Shown one piece after another: positions 22,248 to 32,099 of a stretch of 64,000 nt of DNA. The position numbers were made by a program, and so were the translations under genes. The notes under the pieces were generated by a model. It saw only the letters and a program-made list of their open reading frames with translations. It searched no databases and had not been told where the DNA came from. Source of the DNA: Polytrichum commune (taxonomy: Eukaryota; Streptophyta; Polytrichopsida; Polytrichales; Polytrichaceae); the NCBI GenBank assembly GCA_950295325.1, contig OX485806.1, positions 50,093,169-50,157,168 on the forward strand, read 5' to 3'. Each line of letters begins with the position of its first letter. Position 1 is the stretch's first letter.

Positions 22248-23130
22248 ATGGACGGATCTGCAAGGCGCGCAATGTTGGACTTGGAGCTATGGAACTTGGA
22301 GGAAAAAGAAGCAGACAGACAAAGATTGGTTAAGTATCGATGCCCCTGTAGTATGTGTGCAGGGGGAAAGGTACTGTCTAGAGCAACCATACGGAAACAT
22401 CTCCGTCGATACAAACGAGATCCCGCATTCACGAAATCCATATCGGTAAGTGTTATATTTGTGTTCATTCAATTATATTGTTTTGTAATTGAGGCACTTT
22501 AATTTTGATGTAATAACGATTCCATACGTGTAGGCACAAAGAAGACCTTTTGTTGAGGAAGCAGCTAAGACGGCTATGGAAGAGTTTTTTAAAGAGATGA
22601 CAACCCCCACACTTGTCCCTCAAAAGAAAACTTACACTAACGAGGAGCTGAAATTGATGAATTGGAGGGTTGACAAATTCGATGGGCAGTGGTGTGGTGG
22701 ACCCATACCAAAGTTTAGTACTTTCAACTTTCATGATAGAAAGTGGGAAGTTCAAATTTCTAAGTTTTCGTTCATGGGTTGGGGTTTATTTGCAATGGAT
22801 CCCGCAAAAGCAGGCGATATCCTTTTGCCATTTGTGGGGCCTCAATACACTAGGACAGAATACCGGAAGATGAAAAGTCTTGTACCCCGCTTCAAAAGCT
22901 ATGTCCTTAAAGTTGAGGATGACATTTACATCGACGGGAGAGTGGAGAGGGGCAATGTTGCAGGATTTATTAATAGCTCCATAGGGCGAGAGGAAATCGG
23001 CAATGTAGTGTGGGAGTATAGTTTGCTTCCAAAGCCTTGGAACAAGAACGAATGGGGTTTTGTTATGACCATTGCATCAAGGGATATAGAAGTAGGAGAA
23101 GAGCTGTATGCATATTACTCCGTGAATTAA
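22248..23130 (+). CDS. Cys-motif/SET-domain fusion protein of the CACTA element
   Basis: Exon 1 (22248-22445, 66 codons) splices through an 88 bp GTAAGT...GTAG intron to exon 2 (22534-23130). The join is in phase 0, so the protein is 264 residues with no stop. Residues 32-37 are CPCSMC with HL at 51-52, the N-terminal Cys-rich segment usual for CACTA tnp2 proteins and probably zinc- or DNA-binding. Residues 148-261 form a SET domain: GWGLFAM (S-adenosylmethionine site), YIDG, GNVAGFINSS (pseudoknot, normally R/G-F-INHSC) and GEELYAYY at the end. SET enzymes usually methylate histone lysines. The normal NHSC is NSSI here, so activity is uncertain. Start: the ATG at 22248 lies just after the acceptor ATACAG and opens directly into the Cys motif. 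Unlike the transposase exons, this frame is fully intact. Confidence 0.8.
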
Positions 23131-23729
23131 AATTGTGTTATTTTCTCTAAGATATGTCGCGTACGCACTTCATTGCATATTTGAATATCAACTTGCATTA
23201 CTTGACCTAGTGAACCCCAACTGAATGCAGTTAAAAACAAGTTAACCATCTGCATTCCTTATAACTATAAAAGGTTACTTTGAAGTTTCATGCAATGCAA
23301 TCTTATTGTATACACATATACCTGATGAAAGTAATAAGGCATGTTGTGTTGGATAGCTTTACTTGATGCAGTAATTTGCAATACTCGACACAGTGAACTA
23401 GTACTGGATGAAGTTGAAAGTGCCAGAAGAAATCATGTGAAAGTAATGGTTCCTCCTGGATTTGTCGTAAACATACAAGGTTACTGGATCACAAAATGTA
23501 ATGATTTCTTATTCCTGATGCAAACACATGTTCAACACCAGGAGGCTTCTTGTGCTGGATAGTAAGATGTCGCCTTTTGCATTACTTGTCGTAGTGAGTA
23601 TCAACTTAATGCAGGTGAAAGGACTAGAAGAGAACATGTGCCAAAAATTTAACCCACTAGATTCAACATGTTGAGACATTGGATTAATAAGAGTAAATGT
23701 ATTGTTTCTTGTTGTTGATGCACATACAG
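23131..23729 (+). other. Sequence between the SET exon and the transposase exon
   Basis: No conserved domain is seen. Three diverged units of roughly 200 bp (starting near 23190, 23370 and 23590) share TTGCATTACTTG, AATGCAGTTGAAA and AGAAGAAATCATGTG. It must act either as 3' untranslated sequence of the SET form or as intron of the transposase form. Confidence 0.45.
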
Positions 23730-25298
23730 GAGGTCAACAACGACATCTACACTGCTAATCGTGACATATGGAATGCGACACAAGAAGGGAGGTACATGAC
23801 GGTAGAGGCAAACAATGATACGGGACAAGATGTAGATGGAGACATATTACTAGAATCAAATACGGAAACAGTGGAAGATAGCAAGGAGGGAGTGGAAGTA
23901 GTTCGGATGGTGAACGAGTGTTTCAAGAGGTATGATGGATTGCCCGCACGCGCAAACACCACATCACACAATGAGGGTATGAAGGAAGAAGACGAAGGTT
24001 CACAAGAAGACGAGGACGGGATGGCCAACATGGAAGTACCTTTACTTGAAGAGAGCAATGAAGAAAATGACTCAAGTATGGAGGATTTATTGAAAGAAAC
24101 GAGAACTCCGCTCTTCAAGGATAGCCCCACCAACCGCTTGCAAGCAATCCTAATGCTCCTCAATGTATGCAACATTTTTGGAGATCCAAACGCATGTGTG
24201 GACGAGTTGCTAAAGTTGCTTAAACATGATCTACTCCCCAAAGAGAACACTTGCCCTCCTTCACATTACGAGGCCAAGAAATTAGTGAGGAAGTTGGGTT
24301 TAAGCTACAACACTATTCATGCGTGCAAGAATGGGCATTGCTTGTTCAGGAATGAACTGAAGGACGCGAAAGAGTGTCCTCAGTGCAAAGAATCGCGGTA
24401 TATTCCCGGTAGTGACCGCATTCCAGTGAAAGTGTTGCGACATTTTCCTCTTATACCTCGGTTGCTCCGAATGTACCGTTGCAAACGGTTGGCAGAGCTT
24501 ATGACGTGGCATGTGGAGAGAAAAAACAATGACAACAAAGTGAGATCAGTAGTGGATTCAAAGGCATGGAAACACGTGGACGCAAGGTGGCCGGACTTTG
24601 CGAAGGAGCCAAGAAACCTATGTTTGGCACTAGCCTTGGATGGTGTCAATCCATTTTCCAACCAGTCTTTAAGTCATTCAACATGGCCAGTGATTTTGTT
24701 AAACTACAATTTACCACGATGGCTAATTACGAAACGGTTTTTTGTGATGTTAACCCTAATCATTCCCGGAAAAGAAAATGTGAAAGAGGAGAATATCCAT
24801 GTGTATTTAGCACCGCTTATAGAGGAGCTTCAAAGGTTTTGGAAAGGCGTGATGGCAATAAATGGATCCATTTTGGAGAAGGCGAGTTCAAGTGAGGGGA
24901 GTATTTATTCCACAAACCCAAATTTCAACCTTCGTGCGATTCTTATGTGGAGCATACATGACTTTCCGGCGTATGGGTTGCTTGCCGGACAAGTAACGAA
25001 GGGGTATAGGGGTTGTCCCCCATGTGGGCCACATGTGTCAACGAGGAGGTCCAAGTCGTTGGGGAAGAACGTTTACCTCGGTCATCGTCGTTACTTGGCA
25101 ATGCACCATCCGTATAGACGCCTAAAAAATAGCTTTGATGGAGAAGAGGACCACCGAGGTCCCCCGCGGGTAATGTTTGCACATGATCAATTGCGGTTTG
25201 CAAAACAAAGAGAAGACTAGTTGGCAAGCTCGACTGAAAACAAAGAAGGAGACAAACTGGATCCAATCCACGAGCATGGAGTGAAGAGAAAGAATGCA

Positions 25299-26075
25299 CT
25301 CTTTGCATTACCATATTGGAAGGTACACACTAGTGACTATTGTAATACTTTGTGAAGTAATGCATGTCTATTAAACGTAAACACATTTTACTGTGTGAGG
25401 TAATGCATAATGACTAGAGAAAGTAAGTGTTCACTTATAAATGCATTTTTCCTAATACTCTAATACTTATAGAAGTAATGGTATAGTCATATCGGACAAC
25501 CATTGTTTCAACACTTTGCAACAGTTTAATATATGGGAATAACTTAGGTCTTGCAACAGTTTAATATATGCAGCAACTTAGGTCTTGCACTCTTTGCATT
25601 ACCATATTGGCAGGTACACACTAGCGACAATTGTTTTACTTTGTGAAGTAATGCATGCTTATTAGAAGTAAACACACTTTACTTTGTGACGTAACGCATA
25701 ATGACTGGAGAAAGTAAGTGTTCACTTATAAATGCATATTCCCTAATACTCCAATACTTATAGAAGTAATGATATAGTCATATCGGACAATCATTGTTTC
25801 AACGCTTTGCAACAGTTTAATATATGGCAGTAACTTAGGTCTTGCAACAGTTTAATATATGCAGTAACTTAGGTCTTGTACTCTTTGAATTACCATATTG
25901 GAAGGTACACACTAGCGACTATTGTTTTACTGTGTGAGGTAATGCATAATGACTGGAGAAAGTAAGTGTTCACTTATAAATACATTTTCCCTAATACTCC
26001 AATACTTATAGAAGTAATGGTATAGTCATATCGGACAACCATTGTTTCAACACTTTGCAACAGTTTAATATATGG
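25299..26075 (+). repeat. 291 bp tandem repeat across an exon end and intron
   Basis: Unit 1 is 25299-25589, unit 2 is 25590-25880 (both 291 bp), and unit 3 is 25881 to about 26075 (shortened by an internal deletion of roughly 45 bp plus truncation). Each unit begins with CTCTTTG.ATTACCATATTGG, the last 24 bases of the transposase exon, followed by an AAG|GTACAC or CAG|GTACAC donor. The duplication therefore copied the 5' splice site twice. Confidence 0.9.
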
Positions 26076-27104
26076 CATTTGACAGACAGTGTACTTAACC
26101 AAATTTTGTGTGCACCAACAGGGCCTTCTTATACGCAATACGTTGGATGTAATGCACTGCGAGAAGAACATCACAGAAAGTCTTATGAAAACCATATTTG
26201 TGGAGAAGGATACACTCAAGGTTCGCATGGATTTACAAGAAGCCAACATACGGCCGCATTTGTGGCCCATACCGGGGAGAAAACCAGGAAGCCTCACTTT
26301 GCCACAAGTCCCATATGTGCTCACAAAGAACGAGAATGAGGTATTTGTGGATGTTGTGCGGCAATTTAAAACTCCAACCCACTACGTGGGCCAATTGCGG
26401 AAAAGAGTTAACGTGAATGGGACATTGAAAGGATTGAAATCCCACGATTACCATGTCTTTATTCAACAAATTTTGCCCCTTTGTGCACGCACAATCATGA
26501 GAAAAGAGGTGCGTATATGCATAATAAGATTAAGCCGCATATTCAAACGGATATGTGCTAAAACCATCAATCCGTTGGAAATGAGTTCCTTGAGAGAGGA
26601 TACGGCCATCACCTTGTGCATGCTTGAAAAAGAGTTTTCACCGGCATTTTTTGATGTCATGACGCACCTTGTGGTGCACTTGATTGAGGAATTAGATATT
26701 TGTGGGCCTATACATGTCCATTGGATGTATCCTATGGAGAGGTATTTGAAGACATTGAAGGGCTATGTTCGAAATCGCAATAGGTCCGAAGCTAGTATGG
26801 CCGAAGGATATGCCATAGATGAGGCGTTTGGCTTTTGCACGGAGTACATGACGTCATATTCCATTACAAGTCGCAGGGTATGGGACGACAAAGAGGATCC
26901 TACAATGAACGACGAAATATTGGAAGGTGTTGGGCGACCAAGGATACTAACCCCCAAGATACGCGAGTGGATCCATGAGTTTGTAGTGAATAATGTGGCC
27001 CCCTTAGAGTCGTGGAGAAAGTAAGTTACTTTATGACTTATATTCTTGGCCGTGACATTATATTCCAGGCATAATGATATGTTAATGGCATGCACATTAT
27101 AATT

Positions 27105-27240
27105 TCACTAGTCTTACTAGGCAATAACTATACGTAGTAAGCGTCTGTGACTGTCAAGAGTGAATAAATATGGAAATCACATATATTTATTACTTGACAT
27201 AATGATATCTACGTTACTATGTAAAGTAATATTAACAAAA
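27105..27240 (+). repeat. Dispersed internal repeat, copy C
   Basis: It lies in the last intron of the transposase gene. It matches 7070-7195 and 13310-13440 (TACGTA.TAAG.GTCTGTGACT, AGAGTGAATA.ATAT, GATATCTA.GTTACTATGTAAAG). Confidence 0.65.
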
Positions 27241-27974
27241 CATAAGTGGGATTTGAAAGACAGCACAATATTGTGTTTTTTTGCAGGCGCCATACCGCAA
27301 GCATGACACAGCGTAAATTGGATCGTGAGGAATATCGAAGGAAGAAACGAAATGGCAAGATTGTCTATCTCGAAAATCTCCAAGATGAGCCCTTTCACAA
27401 TTGGTTCAAGTTAGAGGTTTCACGTGCCAAAGCGGCGGGAGAGGAGATTGATGAAGATGTATTGGTCTTGTCTCTTCCACCCTCTAGCCAAGCAACATCT
27501 TACCGCTCCATGTATGCTTTTGGAAACCATATCCGTGTGCGAAGTGCAGAGGGAACATTGACAACATGCGACTTTGGCGTGGCCGCCACCTTCTCACAGA
27601 ATTGTCGATCAAGTGCACGTGCCAAGAACATGAAGGCGGCGAACTTGGAGTATGTGGGATGGGTGGAGGAAATATTGGCCGTAGACTATGGTCGATATGA
27701 ATTGGTTGTGTTGTATTGTAATTGGGTGATGGCAAATATGGTTGGGTACAATGCCACCATGAAGCGAGATGAGTATGGGTTTAGCCTAGTGAATTTTGAT
27801 AGGTTGGTACCATTATCTGCCGAATCTTTCGCATTTCCACTCCATGTTGAACAAGTTTTATTTGCAGATGATTTGAACAATCATGGGTGGAAGGTGGTTC
27901 TACGGAAAGAGCCAAGGGGAGCAAGAGTTGTTTCTAACAAAGGACATAGGTTGCCTATCTCTAGGCAACGTTGA

Positions 27975-28523
27975 AGAGCATTGTGGTTTGGTGCCCGCAT
28001 CTTTAGAGAATGATGCAACACCAACTGACCCAATATTGGATGAGGTTGTGGTTTTAAGCAGTAACAAAGTGGTCGTAGCTTTGAACGCAATTGAGCACGC
28101 ATCTCTTTTTGAAGATGAGGATGACTTTGGAATTGAAGAAGATGGAAATGTTCAAATAGATTAAATTAGATTATGTTAGTTGTGTAGAAATGCCTCACTG
28201 TATATAAATGTGTACATTCCATTATGAATTGTAAAACGAGACGCCCCTTTTTGGTGAGTACTAAGTCTAAACCCTTGAAACACATGACAATCTGACCTGA
28301 AAATCTTTCCAAATCGACCACTTCACTACCTATAGTAATGCACGTTCCATTGGGTGTTCCCAAACACGTTCACACGTGCGTTCTCAACTGAATTGTTGTC
28401 CTACTTCACTACCATGACTCCTCAAAGTAAATTCGGACATTGAATGAACAACATTGAATTTCGTGCATTCCCCCAATCACTCTTCATAGTAGTAAAAGAC
28501 ATGTAGTGAAGTGGGTGTTGGAA
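27975..28523 (+). other. 3' end and right subterminal region of the CACTA element
   Basis: A second frame open from 27883 to 28164 overlaps the transposase end and continues past its stop with an acidic, family-like C-terminus (ending EDDFGIEEDGN), so the natural end may be there. After 28164 the sequence is non-coding, with TACTTCACTACC motifs at 28320-28335 and 28405-28420 and CATAGTAGTAAAAGACATGTAGTG before the terminus. Confidence 0.5.
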
Positions 28524-28547
28524 TAAAAGACGTGTTTTGTAGTAGTG
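28524..28547 (-). repeat. Right terminal inverted repeat of the CACTA element
   Basis: Perfect inverse copy of 6376-6399, followed by the second AGA of the target-site duplication at 28548-28550. Confidence 0.95.
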
Positions 28548-29440
28548 AGAGGGCCTCAGAGATCCTAATATGGGTGAGGGCCTTGGACATTGAGAATGTT
28601 TCCCATCCAAAAAGACTAGGAGTCATGACGGTTAGGCCATGAACTATGAGTAAGTTATGGCGTTTGAATTCTAAAATAGTTAAGAACACCTCAATCGGAG
28701 GTGTGAGCTAGGAAATGTGGCAAAATGAATGGGGTGCTAACTACGGGCTCCGCCCAACAGTCCGGGGGGTTCTGTGGTGGGACAATTGTGATTTGGTAGT
28801 GGTGCCCAAGAGTTATGTGTTTAGAACAACCTTCAGTTCCACAATACTTGCCCAAATGGGGCAAGTGATGAGCCCATCGCCATTGCTCAAAGATTAGATG
28901 CCAATGAACTACTCGGTTGATAGAATTGGAGACCTAAAAATTAAATTATGGAGGTTTGAAGTTATAAGGGGTTTCCAGTCCAAACAACAAGGGGATAATG
29001 CCTACCTAGCTCCAATTCCTAGGAGAGGGACAAAATGTTACTTCACGGTGGGATAGGGGCCTTGTCCAAAATCCTAGAGGTTTTCATGGACGAGGCAACG
29101 TGGCTGATGGAACCCACTCGAGGCCAAAACGCATGGCCTATACACGTGTTGGCTCAACACAGGGGCATAATTGCCAAATATGCTTTGGGTTGTTGTAATG
29201 TTGTTCTAGCAACGTGATGATCAAGTGAGGATCAAGTCCACATTTAATCTTTGGCTATCTATTGAGGGGAGAATTTGAAATGCATGTGTAGAGGGTTGGT
29301 CACCCACCTATAAGCTAAGAGGTCTAAGGTATTGGGAGCTAACCATTGCATGGATGGAATGCAAAGGATTAACGCTCATGACACCCGCTAGAATTGAAAA
29401 AGGTCAAGATAGTTAAGGGGTTCTAGGAAGGGTTGCGAAA
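28548..29440 (+). repeat. 3' LTR of the gypsy element, right fragment
   Basis: It continues the LTR exactly where 6375 stops: ...GAGA|GGGCC..., compared with the uninterrupted GAGAGGGCCC at 1937-1950. It ends GGTTGCGAAA (family consensus GTTGCGACA) at 29440, followed by the duplication ATACC. Confidence 0.85.
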
Positions 29441-29445
29441 ATACC

Positions 29446-30024
29446 ACTTCCAACACAACTAAAAAGTAACATTCAATTATTTGCGCTCGGTTTTTTTTAC
29501 CTCATGAGTAGGTCATGGACTTGTGCACATGATTAACATTAGCCTCATTCTCAAAATAATAAAGTGGAAAAACATGCAACCTACATCACACTCAATTCCA
29601 CTAAGGTGATAACTATTAACCACAACATTGGTCCAAAAATCATATTAGTCATTTTACCATGCAATACCTTACTATACTATAGCAACAAAAAACCTCCCCT
29701 CACCTCCATATCACTAATCTCTCATCACCCAAATGCCCGACAATACCTCGTCCTTAACACAGTTTTTACATCTTGTAATATATATTCAACCTCCACCCCC
29801 CAAATGCACATACCCATCTCTAAAACTTCCAAATCCTAGCACATAGCCCACCTCCCTCCATTGCCATATATACCCACCACTAACCCTCCGTCCTTCCTAC
29901 ACTCTAGAACGAATATCCTACCGTTATATGGATGTTTGTTTACACCTCTGCATGGCAAAGATTATGGGAACATCACATGTGCCCAAAATTCTAACTGCAT
30001 AGTGCAAACTAATGCCTTCACATG
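29446..30024. other. AT/CA-rich spacer without genes
   Basis: No coding or repeat signal recognised, apart from a CCACC/CCTCC-rich strand bias at 29690-29900. Confidence 0.45.
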
Positions 30025-31912
30025 TGTGAGCAAGAATCATCCACCACCCTTAAGTGTGTCCTAGTCCGGGTGGGGATTCCTTCTCCACACGAACTAAGTT
30101 AGCATTTGCATAGGCACTCTTGTTCCATTTAATTGAGAGAGAAGTGATGTATATAACACCCTTTTATTAAGCAATGCAAGGACTCAAAAATGCTTGGCCA
30201 CCAAACAATGTCAATACAATTGAACCAATTAAGTCCTAACCACATCCTAGCCTAATTCCACCTTCCTCCACAAGTGGAGGATTCGGTCCAATTCCTACCA
30301 AGAGCCTTCCGCTACAACAAGCTTGTCTTGATCCCCCATTTTTGGCACCTCCGTCCACGCTGTCCCCTTGTTAAGCGAATTAGCAGCCATGGAGGTGAGC
30401 TTCCAACCCAACTCTTGAATTCCCTCCGCCTTCTTGTTGTAATTGAATTCGGCTCAAGCCACAAGTAGCTATAGTCTCCTCCCTACTAGCCTCAACACAC
30501 TGATGATCCTCGCAAATAAGCACCCGATGAAGAGAGAAAAAAAAAATGCATCCTTCTTCTTTACAACCTAGTGGCCCCCCATTGACTAAGGAGGTCCGCC
30601 AAAAATCAGTAACAGAAGGGTGCCATGTGCAGCCTATGATCACTCCCAACCCTCCAGCTGCAACTCGACAAGAATGAATGCTTACCGCCTTAATCCCACT
30701 ATAGTCCTCGTGCCATACTACTTGGGACTCCTAGTTAGGAGGCTTTGGTGAGGTTGAAGATCCTACGCCACTTGTTGAATTGGGAAGAATTTACCGAAGA
30801 ACCTGGTGACAACCTCCATTTCCAAAATTTGGCAATGATTGCAAGTCCTAGAGAGAGGCAAAAATGGGGGAGGTGCCGGCCAGGCAAGCTTCTAGGGAGG
30901 ATGAAGAGTTACGGCAAGAAGTTGAAGATTCTATTGATTCCATGAGGGAATCTAAGCCAGTGCCGCGTCTGCAACTAGATCCCAGCTGCAAGCCTCACCT
31001 GAATCCCACGCCCCAAATCAAAAACAAATATGACCGATATGGGATTGAGAGCTGACAAAAAAAAGAATGAACCGATCGTTCAAGAGCTGTGTGTGGGAGC
31101 TGTGTGGGGAAAGACGTGGGCTAAGCGAGACGGCTCATTTTCCAGGGCATGACAGAGGACCACACTGAATTTTCTCCACTTGTGTGTTATTTTTGCTCAG
31201 CAATTGTTGTGGTTTCCTGTTGTGGAGATAAGTGTAGGGAGGAGGTAGGCTGCCGGAAGCGGAGGAACGGAGATCTGGCAAGTTAGGATAGTTGGGAGCG
31301 ACCTGGTGCAAAGGGGAAAGTTCCAAGTGGATGAGCTCAATGAGTAACTCGTCAACTTTGAGTCTAAAATCGAGGGCGGATGGAGAAGTGCAGTGCAGGC
31401 AACGCGGTAGTTGCAAGAAGAACATTGCAACATGGCTAATTGTCCTCCGCACAGGAAGCTAAAGGCAACTGGGGAGATGATGACAATGCTCTGGGTTCAA
31501 CAAGAGATACTGGTCCTATAATGAAAGGGTTATCAACCCTACCGCAAAAGGTTGAGTTGGTTTAGTGCTGCTGCTACTAAGCATTCCTTCAACGTGCATG
31601 TAAGGAGGGAAGGCTTACGAACTGCTCACATGCGATTGAGGCTATGGTGCCTTTGTGGCGGCATTGCAGTAGGGTGTTTAGATGTAAAAAGGGTGCTGAT
31701 AGGGCTAGGAGTAGCGTTTGTGATGTTGTAAGCGACGCGGTGTTTGTGAACAACCGAAAGAAATGAAAAAAAAGTATTATACACACCACTTCTCCCACTT
31801 CAAGTGAATTGCATGTGTACTTGCATATGAGAATGTTAGGCTTAGGATGTGGCACATGATCTCCCACTCGGACTAGGACGCAATTGAAGGGTGGGGGTGA
31901 TTGTGGCTCACA
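30025..31912. mobile_element. Element with inverted TGTGAG termini
   Basis: The left end (TGTGAGCAAGAATCATCCAC, then CACCCTTAAG and GTCCTAGTCCGGGTGGG) and the complement of the right end (TGTGAGCCACAATCACCCCC, then CACCCTTCAA and GTCCTAGTCCGAGTGGG) match at roughly 80% over about 55 bp. The left terminal unit is shared with the elements at 38113, 52490, 54589 and 61817. No clear target duplication is visible (ACATG/ATGTA). The interior is GC-mixed with a few short open segments I cannot assign. It may be one inverted-repeat element or two opposed, truncated copies. Confidence 0.5.
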
Positions 31913-32099
31913 ATGTATAAAAAAAATCTCGTAATAACCTAACATTTGAAAATTAAGGTGAGCCATCCAGACCGCTCGGGATTTGATTTGAGACTCATCG
32001 TCCAATATAAAAAAACATTGATTATAACAAGCTAGAATAATGTTAATTAGTTAGTATTTTTGAAACAATTAGACGATACACGAGGACCCAATATATTTT

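Larger units (their letters stand above)
22248..27974 (+). pseudogene. tnp2-type CACTA transposase gene (one internal stop)
   Basis: Predicted exons: 22248-22445 (Cys motif, shared with the SET form), 23730-25322, 26122-27020, 27287-27974. All joins have GT-AG ends and agree in phase. Exon 2 has an acidic linker, a CKNGHC...CPQC zinc-ribbon-like pair near 24324-24385, then the tnp2 domain with LALDGVNPF, STWPVILLNYNLP and GCPPCGPH. LDGVNPF corresponds to the block holding a conserved aspartate in this family. Exon 3 holds NTLDVMHCEKN and a DUF4218-like part (VVHLIEELDICGPIHVHWMY, MERYLK). Exon 4 holds a DUF4216-like part ending in VLFADDLNNHGWKVVLRKEP. The protein would cut and paste the element by binding its ends. 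TAG at 25218-25220 interrupts the frame, which then stays open to the splice site. Overall length (about 1,100 codons) is normal. Confidence 0.9.
6376..28547. mobile_element. 22.2 kb CACTA (En/Spm) DNA transposon
   Basis: The ends are CACTACTACAAAA... at 6376 and its exact complement ...TTTTGTAGTAGTG at 28547. They form a perfect 24 bp inverted repeat flanked by a 3 bp duplication (AGA at 6373-6375 and 28548-28550), which is diagnostic for the CACTA superfamily. The interior has two divergent genes: TnpA/Tnp1-like on the minus strand (14918-7542) and tnp2-type transposase on the plus strand (22248-27974). It also holds an extra SET-domain exon, captured host sequence and many repeats in the introns and near the ends. 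Both transposition genes have stop codons, so this copy should not move by itself. Perfect ends and otherwise open exons suggest a fairly recent insertion compared with the gypsy host. Confidence 0.95.
1852..29440 (+). mobile_element. Decayed Ty3/gypsy LTR retrotransposon, interrupted by a CACTA element
   Basis: The order is 5' LTR (1852-2472), degenerate primer-binding site, gag (about 2540-3660), protease remnant, RT/RNase H remnant (4230-4990), integrase remnant (5100-5620), untranslated 3' part, and 3' LTR (6284-6375 plus 28548-29440). Order and orientation are those of Ty3/gypsy elements. All reading frames are broken by many stops and shifts, and the two LTRs differ a lot, so the insertion is old. 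Without the 22 kb CACTA insertion the element would be about 5.4 kb. The flanking duplication is ATATC/ATACC. Confidence 0.85.

Noticed and set aside
23747-24250. 167-codon minus-strand open frame
   Set aside because: Mirror of the acidic linker in the transposase exon on the plus strand.
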